62,095 bases of DNA from a bacterium ADurb.Bin236 (GCA_002069885.1 MWCD01000018.1:1-62095); one strand, 5' to 3'; shown: positions 8,623 to 17,365, counted from the stretch's first letter. Translations and numbers: made by a program. The notes: generated by a model from the letters alone, not told the origin.

Positions 8623-9102
8623 TCAGGCGTGCGGAAAACCGAGTTGGCGCAACGCCTCGAACGCCACTATTCCGGTGGCGGTGGCGAGGTTGAGGCTGCG
8701 CACGGCGGAAGTGACGATGGGGATTCTGAAACAGGATTCCGGCGCGGCGGCGGTAAGTTCGGAGGGCAGCCCTTTGGTTTCAGAGCCGAACACGAGGAAG
8801 TCCCCCGCGGCGTATTCGGCCTCTGTGTAGAGGCGCGACGCGGACTTTGAGAAAAAGAGGAATCTGGCGTCCGGGAAAGCGGCGCGGAGGTCGTCGAAGT
8901 TCTTGTGGCGGCGGGTGTCGACGTGTTCCCAGTAGTCGAGGCCGGCGCGGCGAACAGCCCGGTCGTCTATCCTGAAGCCGAGCCTGCCGACCAGATGCAA
9001 GGTGACGCCGGTGGCGGCGCACAGTCTGGCCGTGCTCCCCGTGTTCTGCGGTATCTCCGGGTTCACGTACACGATGTTGAGCGGCGGCCTCTCGTTCTGC
9101 AT
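8623..9102 (-). CDS. trmL: tRNA (cytidine/uridine-34-2'-O)-methyltransferase TrmL (SPOUT family)
   Basis: A 159-residue SPOUT methyltransferase of typical TrmL length. The family motifs are all present: NPEIPQNTGSTAR (14-26), FGSETKGLP (105-113) and VRSLNLATATGIV (134-146), the last forming the trefoil knot that binds S-adenosylmethionine. TrmL methylates the ribose of wobble nucleotide 34 in leucine tRNAs. The frame stays open upstream to 9639, but the ATG at 9102 begins exactly where homology begins (MQNERPPLNIVYVNPEIPQN), so the longer form is not credible. It is 100 bases from the serS start on the same strand, giving a tRNA-related pair. Confidence 0.93.
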   Translation of the reverse strand: MQNERPPLNIVYVNPEIPQNTGSTARLCAATGVTLHLVGRLGFRIDDRAVRRAGLDYWEHVDTRRHKNFDDLRAAFPDARFLFFSKSASRLYTEAEYAAGDFLVFGSETKGLPSELTAAAPESCFRIPIVTSAVRSLNLATATGIVAFEALRQLGFPHA

Positions 9103-9264
9103 GGCCTTTATTCTACAACTTTCCTCCGCCGATTGCGCGCAACGCCCGGCGAATGTTTCATCGGCGGCGGACGCTCTTTGAGCGCGTCCTGTCATTATCC
9201 GGCGCGGGGATGTATAATTAAAAAATGAGACCCGAAAAAATTGGGCGAGTTTTATGGAGGAAAC

Positions 9265-9540
9265 ATGGGAACGATTAGAGATCTGAAAGACCTTGTGCAG
9301 GAATTCGTCGACAAGGGCGCAACATCCGTCGAAGAGATTCATCTGTCCATCGCCAAGCTTCCGCTCGAAGTCCTTGAGAGCATAGAAGGGCTGGAGGAGC
9401 CGGCGAAAGGGATAAAAGACATCCAGCAGAAAACAATCGGCGGTGTTTACGACATCATCCGCAAAGTCAACGCCAAAGCCGCTGAAATCGCCGAAGAAAT
9501 CATCGCCAAAGTCGAAAAGAAAAAAGAAGACGAAGAGTAA
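9265..9540 (+). CDS. Small conserved helical protein of phasin-like appearance
   Basis: A 91-residue acidic, highly helical protein. TGGAGGA at 9254-9260 fixes the ATG at 9265; an in-frame TTG at 9241 has no SD. The pattern GATSVEEIH (residues 18-26), then a proline, then VYDIIRKVN (about 62-70) and a Lys/Glu-rich coiled tail resembles small hypothetical proteins found in several bacterial groups. The function is unknown. A helical scaffold or granule/phasin-like role is only a guess from composition. Divergent from trmL, with 162 bases between the starts. Confidence 0.75.
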   Translation: MGTIRDLKDLVQEFVDKGATSVEEIHLSIAKLPLEVLESIEGLEEPAKGIKDIQQKTIGGVYDIIRKVNAKAAEIAEEIIAKVEKKKEDEE

Positions 9541-9809
9541 AAGCCGGCCGGCCGGTTGTCTGACAGCGGCGTTCGCGTGAACGCGCGAAAGCGACGCTGG
9601 GCCGCCGCATGGCGTTTGCGTTCGATTAAACCTTCGCACGTTGTCATGCCCCGCGTCGAAAAGAGCTTTGCAACGCTAGTATCGCGAAAAAAACATCGCG
9701 CTTCCGCGAAAAATCCAACCTGATTGTTGCTGTAACTAATTTATAGTGGAGGTGAGGCTGGATTTGCTGAGGGTTTCTTAGTAAAATTAAAGTAATCAGG
9801 GATGATGAG

Positions 9810-10694
9810 ATGAAGCGTTTTACGAAAAACATATTGTCTGCACTGATTTGTATGTTAATTGTCCTGCCGTGTAGATTATATTCGGAGGATAAAGATGCAG
9901 ATAATTCGGAATTGATTTATCAAAAATATGATGTGTACGAGGTTGATATAGATAGTGGATACCTCAATATTAGAACAAAGCCGTCTAAAGAAACAAAAGT
10001 AATTGGACAATTATCTCAAGGAAGGTGTGTCCTTGCTAAAAGGGGAACATTTGCTCAGAAAGAGGGCTTTGAGTGGGTGGAATTAGCTTACTTGAAGGGC
10101 TGGACAGCCAAGGAATATTTAAAGGATTCTAAAGTGTGTGAGGATGCTTTCTCAATTGTTGATGGGTATTATCAGAGTGCCTTAGAAGAATGCCTTGCGG
10201 TGTTTAATGCCCCAGAGAATGCCCATACTCCTTTTACTTGTGGATCCCAAGACATGAAAAACTGGATTGCGGACTATGTAGATCTCAGTAAGTCTTTAAA
10301 TATTTATTGTGTTTTGAACTGTGATTCGCTTGAGGGCGGTTGCAAAATCAAAAATCAGAACGAGGGAGAACACAATTATACCCTTAGCTGTACTGAGCCT
10401 GTTGAAACTATATTCAATGTACTAAAATGGATGAATATTGGTTGTGACCGGTACTGCACCCAAGGAATTGATACGTGTGGAGAATGCAATGGTGAGAAGA
10501 GAGATGTGTTATTTAAATGTGACAATGTCTATTTAGCGTTCTTAGATGGCCTTGAAATAACATCTGATGCTGAGACGAATGGTTTCAATGTTTTTGCTGC
10601 TAGCGGAGTCGAATGTTGCAGCAACATGACTATAACATTTGAGAAGAAGGATGATACTTACAAAATATCAAAAGTCAGTATGTTTCTTGATTAA
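9810..10694 (+). CDS. Exported bacterial SH3-domain protein in AT-rich DNA
   Basis: A 294-residue protein with an N-terminal signal peptide (hydrophobic ILSALICMLIVLP, cleavage near LYS|ED). An SH3b domain occupies about 44-105, with the hallmark YLNIRTKPSKETKVIGQL and WVEL..LKGWTAKEYL. The remaining 190 residues are cysteine-rich, including CGECNG and later CC, so a disulfide-stabilised extracytoplasmic domain is likely. SH3b domains often bind peptidoglycan or peptides. Base and codon use (AAA, ATT, TTA, GAT) is clearly AT-richer than surrounding genes, which suggests horizontal acquisition. Start ATG at 9810 after GATGAGATG. No close family beyond the SH3 domain is recognised. Confidence 0.75.
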   Translation: MKRFTKNILSALICMLIVLPCRLYSEDKDADNSELIYQKYDVYEVDIDSGYLNIRTKPSKETKVIGQLSQGRCVLAKRGTFAQKEGFEWVELAYLKGWTAKEYLKDSKVCEDAFSIVDGYYQSALEECLAVFNAPENAHTPFTCGSQDMKNWIADYVDLSKSLNIYCVLNCDSLEGGCKIKNQNEGEHNYTLSCTEPVETIFNVLKWMNIGCDRYCTQGIDTCGECNGEKRDVLFKCDNVYLAFLDGLEITSDAETNGFNVFAASGVECCSNMTITFEKKDDTYKISKVSMFLD

Positions 10695-10960
10695 TTCAGA
10701 ATGGTAGATCAATACTTTTTCATATGAAGGTTGTTAAAGTATGAATGGGAAGATACCGAAGGTTATTTCCCTGTTTTGCAGAAATCACACACTATCGACC
10801 ACTATAGCTTTCCATTAAATATCATCACGAATGAAAGAGTGTTGTTTTCCTAGCGTGGCGCGCGCGGAGCGGCGCTTATACGGGTTGTCTATGAAATGTT
10901 TGAACGGTTTGCCGAATAGGGCGAGGGCTGTGATAATATCGTATTATAGGAGACTAACCG

Positions 10961-11791
10961 ATGTTTGGAGTCGCGGTTTTAAGTCGTCTGGACACGTTGC
11001 TCAGCAATCCGCCTGTGACGCCGCAGGCGTTTTGCGACAGTCAGCCATGCGTGAATATCAGCTTTTTCGGAACGGATTTCATTCTCAACCAGCCGACATC
11101 ATCGGCAATTGTATATATTCTGGGGTTGTTGTGGATTGCGGCGGGATTCTATTTCATGCGAACCCGGGCAGGCCAGCGTTCACGAGTGTGGTGGGGCGTG
11201 GCGCTATTGCTTGGAGGGGCTGCGGCAATTTCGGCGGGCACAAGTTATCAGGCGTTCGGCTACGAGATTAAATGCGCCGGGCGCGACGTGTGCGTTTGGA
11301 CAAGCTGGTGGGAAGTGGCATACCTGACGCTTCAGGCGGCGAGCATGGACGCCATGCTGATAGCGTTGGCGTATGCCTGCGCCGCCGGGAAACTGAGGAA
11401 GGCGCTCATAGCGTATGCGGCCGCAAACGCGGCGGCGCATTTCACGGTCACGGCAATCGGGGCGCTGGTCCCTGTCAGATTCATGATTTCATTCGAGCTT
11501 ATGGTTCTTTTTTCCGCGCCGAATCTCCTGATTCTATTCATTCTCTGCGGGCTGAGATTCCGCAGGCTCAAAGACCCTATGGATCGCTCAATGCTTGGCG
11601 CGGGGATATGGCTTATCATCACAACCGCGGCGTATTTCGTTTATATGACGACAGGGCTTACTCAGGAACTGTGGAAGCGCGGCGTCTGGTTTTCCGACAA
11701 TGACGCGCTGCATGTGTTTATGATTGTCTGGATTATTTACATCTTGCTCACTCTCGGCAGACAGCTCAAGGACGCCGATGTTGCCAAATAA
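10961..11791 (+). CDS. Polytopic membrane protein of unknown function (about seven TM segments)
   Basis: A 276-residue hydrophobic protein with SD TAGGAG six bases before the ATG. About seven membrane segments can be placed, the first near 47-65 and the last near 248-265. An N-terminal extracytoplasmic loop (1-45) carries a Cys pair (FCDSQPC), and another pair (KCAGRDVC) follows segment two. A His in the last segment (DALHVFMIVW) and one mid-protein (AAHFTVTA) recall ceramidase-like or DUF6962-type membrane proteins, but the full metal-binding pattern of those enzymes is not seen. I cannot assign a function. It lies between the AT-rich SH3 gene and the toxin-antitoxin pair, in an apparently accessory stretch. 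Confidence 0.7.
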   Translation: MFGVAVLSRLDTLLSNPPVTPQAFCDSQPCVNISFFGTDFILNQPTSSAIVYILGLLWIAAGFYFMRTRAGQRSRVWWGVALLLGGAAAISAGTSYQAFGYEIKCAGRDVCVWTSWWEVAYLTLQAASMDAMLIALAYACAAGKLRKALIAYAAANAAAHFTVTAIGALVPVRFMISFELMVLFSAPNLLILFILCGLRFRRLKDPMDRSMLGAGIWLIITTAAYFVYMTTGLTQELWKRGVWFSDNDALHVFMIVWIIYILLTLGRQLKDADVAK

Positions 11792-11878
11792 TGGAGCTTC
11801 TATCGAGTCGGCGTTGAAACCGTTTGAAATAATTGATTCTCTGCGCCCCATATAAAAACTCTAGGTCGCCATTTTAGT

Positions 11879-11905
11879 TGATAAAAATGGATCACATTTT
11901 TATCA
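11879..11905. promoter_or_regulatory. Perfect 11-bp inverted repeat upstream of the toxin-antitoxin operon
   Basis: TGATAAAAATG (11879-11889) and CATTTTTATCA (11895-11905) are perfect inverted arms around GATCA. It stands 46 bases before a TATAAT at 11951-11956 and 91 bases before the antitoxin start. It may be an operator, or a terminator hairpin for the upstream membrane-protein gene, although no T-run follows directly. Confidence 0.5.
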
Positions 11906-11950
11906 TTAAAGCTGGCTAAATACAAACTATCTAAATGTGAATTAAAAGCG

Positions 11951-11956
11951 TATAAT
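11951..11956 (+). promoter_or_regulatory. Candidate -10 element (TATAAT) for the toxin-antitoxin operon
   Basis: A perfect TATAAT in AT-rich DNA, 41 bases upstream of the GTG start at 11997. No good -35 hexamer is found at 16-18 bases spacing, so this is a -10-only call that may depend on an activator or on the nearby dyad. Confidence 0.35.
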
Positions 11957-11996
11957 AAAACTAAAGAAATGAGAAGCTGTTTAAAGGGAGGACATC

Positions 11997-12185
11997 GTGA
12001 AAACCATAGGCGCTATGAGTCTTGACGATCTTGAGAACCTAATCGAGCAGAAGATTCTCGAGGCTTTCGGCGATCCCGATGCCGGGCTGGAACTGAGAGA
12101 GGATTTTAAAGAAGAACTAAGAAAAAGGCTTTCCTCCAATTCGAGATGTGTCTCTCACCGGGAGGTGGTGAAGAAGTTTGATTGA
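11997..12185 (+). CDS. Antitoxin of a RelE/ParE-type toxin-antitoxin pair
   Basis: A 62-residue acidic protein with SD GGGAGGA before a GTG start. It overlaps the downstream toxin gene by eight bases, the classic antitoxin-first arrangement. The N-terminus (SLDDLENLIEQKILEAFGDPD) is a helix of the type seen in small DUF-type RelE-partner antitoxins, followed by a charged region (about 33-48) that would wrap the toxin. No obvious helix-turn-helix is visible, so autoregulation through the upstream dyad would need either a ribbon fold or the toxin complex. The family name is not certain; the call rests mainly on gene order and size. Confidence 0.75.
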   Translation: MKTIGAMSLDDLENLIEQKILEAFGDPDAGLELREDFKEELRKRLSSNSRCVSHREVVKKFD

Positions 12186-12432
12186 TATCGAATGGACCGA
12201 GGAAGCTCTGGAAGATTTGAATAATCTCGACAAAACGGTCGGAAAGAGAATTCTGAAAAAGTACACTTGGCTTTCCCTTAGTTTTGAAAATATCATCCCC
12301 GAACCGTTAAGCGGCGAATTCGAGGGAACGTATAAGTTGAGAGTCGGCGCATGGAGAATAATATATACATTCGAAAAAGAAACCATCCTTATACGGCATG
12401 TCGGGCATAGAAGAGATGTTTATAAAATCTGA
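12178..12432 (+). CDS. RelE/ParE-superfamily toxin
   Basis: An 84-residue protein starting at a TTG just inside the antitoxin gene, with GGGAGGTG upstream. The fold signature is clear: IEWTEEALEDLNNLDKTVGKRI at the N-terminus, the central PLSGEFEGTYKLRVGAWRIIYTF and the C-terminal ILIRHVGHRRDVYK. The Arg in LRVGAWRIIY and the final HRRDVY are the positions used by RelE-type mRNA interferases for ribosome-dependent cleavage. Whether this member cleaves mRNA or targets gyrase (ParE) cannot be read from sequence, though the Arg/His-rich end favours an mRNA interferase. Confidence 0.9.
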   Translation: MIDIEWTEEALEDLNNLDKTVGKRILKKYTWLSLSFENIIPEPLSGEFEGTYKLRVGAWRIIYTFEKETILIRHVGHRRDVYKI

Positions 12433-12728
12433 ATGACTGCGAATATATGTCGCTTTTGGGCGACACCCTATCGATGGCTGCCTGTGTTTTGTCCACAACG
12501 CAATAAAAACTTCTTTACTTTCACATAAGTCGCAATCTCCTGCTTGCTATACGAAAAATCAAATGAAACTTCCCATAAGTCATTTGATAAAACAGCATCA
12601 TGCGCAAAGGAAAGAGCTTTACGCATGGCACACATTTTAGCGGGTAGAATCATCTAATAATATGTATAGCATTTACAGCCATTAAAAACGATGAGACTAG
12701 ATCGGGGCTTGATAGAAAGAGGCGGGGG
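12433..12728. other. AT-rich intergenic region without a supported gene
   Basis: About 300 bases between the toxin gene and ruvX. On the minus strand a 61-codon frame is open (12653-12468), but it has no recognisable homology, no good SD, and base composition like the AT-rich accessory patch. It may be remnant DNA from the same transfer. Confidence 0.4.
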
Positions 12729-13133
12729 TCAGGGGCGGCTGTCGGCGTCTAGCCAAGACTGAAGGAGGATGGCGGCGGCGGCCATGTCGTTTTGGCCTTT
12801 CTGTTCGGGGCTGCCGGATTTGCGGACGGCGGCGGAGGCTTGCGCGGTGGTGTAGCGCTCGTCCCACAGGACGACGTCGAGGCCGAACCAGCGGCGGAGC
12901 CGTTCGGCGAAGGCTTCGACTCTTGCGGCTGCGGGGCCGGGGTTGCCCTCTCGGTCGAGCGGGTATCCGACAACGACGCGGTCGACGTTTTTTCCGCGGA
13001 TGATGTCGCCGAGGGCTTTTCTGACGTCGCCTCTTGTGGGGACGACGGAGAAGGGGAAGGCGATGACGCCGGAATCGTCGCTGACGGCGATGCCGAGTCT
13101 TGCGCCGCCGTAGTCAATGCCCATAGTTCTCAT
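12729..13133 (-). CDS. ruvX: Putative pre-16S rRNA nuclease YqgF/RuvX
   Basis: A 134-residue RNase H-fold protein, the usual size for the family. The catalytic acidic residues are visible: Asp7 in GIDYGG, the acidic stretch DERYTT at 91-96 and Asp116 in NDMAAA. The signature VGYPLDREGN (55-64) is also present. YqgF trims the 5' end of 16S rRNA; some members were first described as Holliday-junction resolvases. Homology starts at MGIDYG, so either the ATG at 13133 or that at 13124 is the start; the frame open to 13247 is too long. It is divergent from the aminomutase gene. Confidence 0.93.
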   Translation of the reverse strand: MRTMGIDYGGARLGIAVSDDSGVIAFPFSVVPTRGDVRKALGDIIRGKNVDRVVVGYPLDREGNPGPAAARVEAFAERLRRWFGLDVVLWDERYTTAQASAAVRKSGSPEQKGQNDMAAAAILLQSWLDADSRP

Positions 13134-13267
13134 GAGATGAAAGGTAGCACATCCGGGCGCGGCGGGCAACCGGGGAAAGATGGCGGGAATCGAAGCCCCA
13201 GCCCGGCGGCGCGACGGCGCGCGCGGGCCGCGATTGCTGAAAAGCAAAAAACAAGAGCCGCGCGGGG

Positions 13268-13296
13268 TTGGCGCGCGCCGCGTTTTGGGTTATAAT
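13268..13296 (+). promoter_or_regulatory. Candidate promoter for the aminomutase gene
   Basis: TTGGCG at 13268-13273 and TATAAT at 13291-13296 with a 17-base spacer. It would give a leader of about 125 bases before the ATG at 13431; no riboswitch-like fold was recognised in the leader. Confidence 0.5.
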
Positions 13297-13430
13297 TATA
13301 TGTCGCGCCTCTTCGGGCAATCTGCTTAATATATGCGGCGTCAAGCTTTCTGAAGGAAGCTGAAATTCAGAAATGCCATTGGCGTTGCTCGAAAACGGGG
13401 GCGGCGGAAACGACGCGGGGAGGGCTGTTT

Positions 13431-15233
13431 ATGAGATGGAAAGCGGCGAAGGAAAGGCTGTTGAGGATACTGGAGATAGAGCCGTCGGTTAAGGAGATAA
13501 TGTTGTCTGCGGACGCGCTTCAAGAAAAGCGGGCGAAACTGAACGCGCGCTTGTCGCACATACTCGAAAGCGTGATAGAGAAGGACCCGGAAATATCGCC
13601 TCTCGAATGGATTGTGGTTAAGGACGCGGCGATGGCGTTGAGGGCGTTGACGGCCACAAGAAACGAGAAGCAGGCCGGGTTCGGCATGCTCAATTATCTA
13701 AATCAGATAATCAACGAGGAAGATGCTCCCGAGGGAGTGGAGATTCCATCTCAGGGATTTTTAGAGGAAGTGGAGCATCTAATCAGAGGGATTGCAGGAA
13801 AGTCGAACTTGTATGAAGGCGGTTATCCGGAGCATTCGAAGCGCAAGGGCAGGGAGGCGGCGTTGCTTAGGTCGGAGGAGTTGTCGGGCATAGCGGCGGA
13901 GGCGCAGAAGCTGATGAGCCGCTATGTTTCCGGGCTGGACACCGGGGTGATCCGCAAGCGAAGCCTGAACAAGGCGAGGATAATGAAATATTTCAGAGCG
14001 ACGGACTATGAGTGGGACGACTGGAAGTGGCACGTCAGGAACATAATCCGGGACGCGGAGACGCTCAGGAAACTGGTGCGGCTTACGGAAGAAGAATACG
14101 AGGGCGTGAGGCTGGCCAACGAACTCGGGGTTCCGTTCGGGATAACGCCGTACTATCTGTCGCTGATGGATTTCAAACCGGGGCTTGGGAGGGATCAGGC
14201 GGTGAGAGCGCAGGTGCTTCCCTCGAAGCATTATGTGACGACGCTTCGGGAAATGAAGGGATGCGGGGAGAGTTCGATGGATTTCATGCTTGAAAAAGAC
14301 ACGTCCCCCATCGAGGCGGTGACGCGCAGGTATCCGATGATAGTCATTTTGAAGCCTGTGCTGACGTGCCCGCAGATATGCGTTTACTGCCAGAGGAACT
14401 GGGAGATAACGGATGTTTACGATCCGGATGCTGAGGTGGCGGAGGACAAGATGAAGGAGGCGATCGCGTGGATAGCGCAGACGCCGGAGATAAGGGAGGT
14501 TCTCATCACTGGAGGGGACCCGCTGCTGTTGTCGGACCGCAAGGTGGAGAACCTGTTGTACCGGCTGGCGAAGATAGACCACATCGACCGGGTGAGGATT
14601 GGGACGCGCACGCCTGTGACGATGCCGCAAAGGATAACGGACAAGCTGGTCAGGGCGATAAACAGGTTTCACCAGCCGGGGTTCAGGGAGGTGTGCATAG
14701 TCACGCATTTCGAGCATCCGTATGAGATTACGCCGCAGTCGATGGGGGCGGTCCAGAAGTTCAGGTCATACGGGATGGAGGTGTTGAACCAGCTTGTGTT
14801 CACGCTGCACAATTCGAGGAGGTTCGAGGCGAGCGCGCTGAGATCGATGTTGAGGTTGATAGGGGTGGCCCCGTACTACACGTTCAACACGAAGGGCAAG
14901 GAGGAAACGGACGACTATCGAGCGCCGATAGCCCGGCTGCTTCAGGAGCAGAAGGAGGAGGCGCGGCTGATGCCCGGAACGGTGAGGACGGACGAGGTGG
15001 TGTTCAACGTGCCGGGCCTCGGAAAGAACTATCTTCGCGCGCGGCAGCATCACGATATCATAGCGATACTGCCGGACGGCAGGCGGGTGTACGAGTTTCA
15101 TCCGTGGGAGAAACAGCTCTCGCTGGTGGACACGTACACGCACGCGGATGTGTCTATATACGACTATCTGAGGCGGCTGGAGAAGAGCGGAGAGGACGTG
15201 AGCAAGTACAGGACGATATGGTATTACTATTGA
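13431..15233 (+). CDS. KamA-family radical SAM/PLP 2,3-aminomutase with a glutamate-type substrate pocket
   Basis: A 600-residue protein with SD GGGGAGGG. The radical SAM cluster motif is Cys313-x3-Cys317-x2-Cys320, followed by GGDPLLLSD (361-369). The PLP lysine is Lys532 in VPGLGK. From my memory of lysine 2,3-aminomutase, Asp293 and Asp330 hold the substrate side-chain amine. Aligning on PYY (481-483) and the PLP loop puts Lys488 and Asn526 at those places, the same exchange known for glutamate 2,3-aminomutase. This enzyme is therefore more likely to make beta-glutamate or act on another acidic substrate than on lysine. It has about 190 extra N-terminal residues compared with the classic 416-residue enzyme. 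An AOR gene follows after 71 bases. Confidence 0.88.
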   Translation: MRWKAAKERLLRILEIEPSVKEIMLSADALQEKRAKLNARLSHILESVIEKDPEISPLEWIVVKDAAMALRALTATRNEKQAGFGMLNYLNQIINEEDAPEGVEIPSQGFLEEVEHLIRGIAGKSNLYEGGYPEHSKRKGREAALLRSEELSGIAAEAQKLMSRYVSGLDTGVIRKRSLNKARIMKYFRATDYEWDDWKWHVRNIIRDAETLRKLVRLTEEEYEGVRLANELGVPFGITPYYLSLMDFKPGLGRDQAVRAQVLPSKHYVTTLREMKGCGESSMDFMLEKDTSPIEAVTRRYPMIVILKPVLTCPQICVYCQRNWEITDVYDPDAEVAEDKMKEAIAWIAQTPEIREVLITGGDPLLLSDRKVENLLYRLAKIDHIDRVRIGTRTPVTMPQRITDKLVRAINRFHQPGFREVCIVTHFEHPYEITPQSMGAVQKFRSYGMEVLNQLVFTLHNSRRFEASALRSMLRLIGVAPYYTFNTKGKEETDDYRAPIARLLQEQKEEARLMPGTVRTDEVVFNVPGLGKNYLRARQHHDIIAILPDGRRVYEFHPWEKQLSLVDTYTHADVSIYDYLRRLEKSGEDVSKYRTIWYYY

Positions 15234-15304
15234 GGCTACCGGGCTTATGAACATTGTGGCAAAGCGCTATAATAACGGAGAATGAAAAGAAGCGGGGGCG
15301 AGCC

Positions 15305-17365
15305 ATGTTCGGATACTGCGGAAAACTGCTATACGTCAATCTGACGGACGGGAAACTCGAAGACAGGGAGTTGTCGGAGGCGGACGCCAAGAAGTACATG
15401 GGCGGGTCGGCGCTGGCGGCGAGGATACTGTTCGATATGAAGGCGTACGCGGCGGACCCATTAGGGGCGGACAACACGATAGCGTTCATGACGGGGCCGT
15501 TGACGGGCACGCTGGTGCCGGGGTCCGGCAGGTTCGAGGTCGCCGCGAGGTCGCCGCTTACCGGCGGGTTCGGGGTGTCGAGCGCGGGCGGGTTCTTCGG
15601 AGCGGAGTTGAAACGCGCGGGATACGACGGAGTGGTGATAACCGGGGCCGCCGAGTCTCCCGTTTACCTTTGGATAAAAGACGGCGCTGCAGAGTTGCTC
15701 CCTGCGGACGGTCTGTGGGGAAAGACAGGCTCGGAGACGGTGCGGGGCATTAGCGAGGAGCGAGGGGAAAAGAATTGCCGGACGGCCTGCATCGGCCCGG
15801 CGGGCGAGAATCTCGTAAGATACGCGTGCGTCATCGCGGGAAGCCACAACTTCGCGGGCCGCACCGGACTTGGCGCGGTGATGGGCGCGAAAAAGCTGAA
15901 GGCGATTTCCGTCAAGGGAAAAGCGCAGGTGGAGCTTGCTGAAAAACAGGAGTTCATGGATATCCGGGAAAAAATCCTCAAGACGCTCGCCGAGGATGTG
16001 ACGGCGAAGTCGTACTCCGCGTACGGGACCGCCGGAACGATGCAACTTGGGATGCTGGTGAGCGACGTGCCGACGAAGAACTGGCGGGTGGCTGACTGGG
16101 AGGAAGGCTCAGACAAGCTGAACGGGATATCCGTTGCTGAAACGATATTGTCCGGAACGAAGTCGTGCTACGCGTGCCCGATAGGGTGCAAGCGGGTGGT
16201 GACGATCCCGGACGGGCCGCACGCGAGAGAGAACGCCGTCGGGCCGGAATATGAGACTGTGGCGTCGATGGGGACGATGCAGCTTGTGGACGACATCGAG
16301 GCGGTGACGGCGGCGAACGAGCTTTGCAACGAGCTTGGGATGGACACGATATCTGCGGGGTCGTCGATAGCGTTTCTGAGGGAGTGCCTCGAAGCGGGGC
16401 TTATAGGCGAAGAGGAAACGGGGGGGCGCGCGCTTAAATGGGGCGCGGCGGAGCAGACGCTGGAACTGCTGGAGCTTGCGGCGAGACGCGAAGGCCCCGG
16501 CGCTCTTCTTGCCGAGGGCGTAAAGCGGATGAGCGAAAAAATAGGAAAAGGCTCCGAGGAGTTCGCGGTGCACTCGAAGGGGATGGAAGCGCCGATGCAC
16601 GACCCGCGAGCCTATCACGGGCTGGCCCTAGCATACGCGACTTCGCCGCGCGGAGCTTGTCACATCACGCACGCCGACCTTGTGGCCGAGATGGGCGTTT
16701 ACACCTATCCTGAGTTCGGAGTGACGGGCGGATACGACACCATATCAAGCAAGGGCAAGGCGGAGATGGTGGCGGGAAGCGAGAATCTGGGGATGGTGGC
16801 GGGCTCGGCCGTGATGTGCATGTTCGTCATCTGGCCGCTGTCGATGAAGCGGGAGGTTCTTCCGGCGTTGAACGCGGCGACCGGGTTCGGCTGGAGCATG
16901 GCCGATCTTGTGGCGATTGGCGAAAGAGGATGGCATCTGCAAAGGGCGTTCTGCAACATGGCGGGAATGACGGCGGCGGACGACAAGGTGTCGCCCCGCG
17001 CGCTGAAGCCGCACCTCGAAGGCTCGCCGACCGGGCTGGACAAAGTGGTGGCGACCATGACGTCGTTCAGCCCTCCGTCGTTGCCGTTCGTCAAAACGGT
17101 GGCCAACGCGGCGGTCGGCAGGATAATCCCCGTGCAGAAGAACGTGGTCAAGGGGCTTGGCAGGCTGCTGTTCACCAAGAAGCTGAGCGCCGCCGAAATG
17201 AAAAAGAAGGAGTCTCCGGACTTGGAATATATGCTGAGGGAATACTACACGGTGAGGGAACTCGACCGGGAGGGCAGGGCGCGCCCGCGCAAGCTTGCCG
17301 AATTGCAACTGGCGGACGTCGCCGAGACGATGTTTCCGAAGTCGGAGGCGAGTCCGGCGGACTGA
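15305..17365 (+). CDS. Aldehyde:ferredoxin oxidoreductase family tungsten/molybdenum enzyme
   Basis: A 686-residue protein beginning at the ATG at 15305 after GGGGCGAG; the upstream extension to 15254 lies outside homology. The N-terminal domain (1-205) shows the AOR signature: a GYCGKLLYVNLTDG start, MTGPLTGT and HNFAGRTGLGAVMGAKKLKA, the last contacting the bis-pterin. The 4Fe-4S ligands are Cys288, Cys291 and Cys295 (CYACPIGC), with Cys505 (VMCMF) as the fourth. AORs oxidise aldehydes to carboxylates, or run in reverse, with ferredoxin, and are typical of anaerobes. The specific substrate is not evident. A TauE/SafE exporter gene starts six bases after the stop, suggesting export of the acid or anion product. 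Confidence 0.92.
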   Translation: MFGYCGKLLYVNLTDGKLEDRELSEADAKKYMGGSALAARILFDMKAYAADPLGADNTIAFMTGPLTGTLVPGSGRFEVAARSPLTGGFGVSSAGGFFGAELKRAGYDGVVITGAAESPVYLWIKDGAAELLPADGLWGKTGSETVRGISEERGEKNCRTACIGPAGENLVRYACVIAGSHNFAGRTGLGAVMGAKKLKAISVKGKAQVELAEKQEFMDIREKILKTLAEDVTAKSYSAYGTAGTMQLGMLVSDVPTKNWRVADWEEGSDKLNGISVAETILSGTKSCYACPIGCKRVVTIPDGPHARENAVGPEYETVASMGTMQLVDDIEAVTAANELCNELGMDTISAGSSIAFLRECLEAGLIGEEETGGRALKWGAAEQTLELLELAARREGPGALLAEGVKRMSEKIGKGSEEFAVHSKGMEAPMHDPRAYHGLALAYATSPRGACHITHADLVAEMGVYTYPEFGVTGGYDTISSKGKAEMVAGSENLGMVAGSAVMCMFVIWPLSMKREVLPALNAATGFGWSMADLVAIGERGWHLQRAFCNMAGMTAADDKVSPRALKPHLEGSPTGLDKVVATMTSFSPPSLPFVKTVANAAVGRIIPVQKNVVKGLGRLLFTKKLSAAEMKKKESPDLEYMLREYYTVRELDREGRARPRKLAELQLADVAETMFPKSEASPAD

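Noticed and set aside
8623-9639. A 338-residue fusion upstream of TrmL
   Set aside because: The extension beyond 9102 is antisense to the small helical protein gene and has no homology; TrmL length is normal from 9102.
12468-12653. A 61-codon minus-strand frame in the AT-rich gap
   Set aside because: No SD, no recognised family, and no support beyond being open; listed only under the intergenic note.
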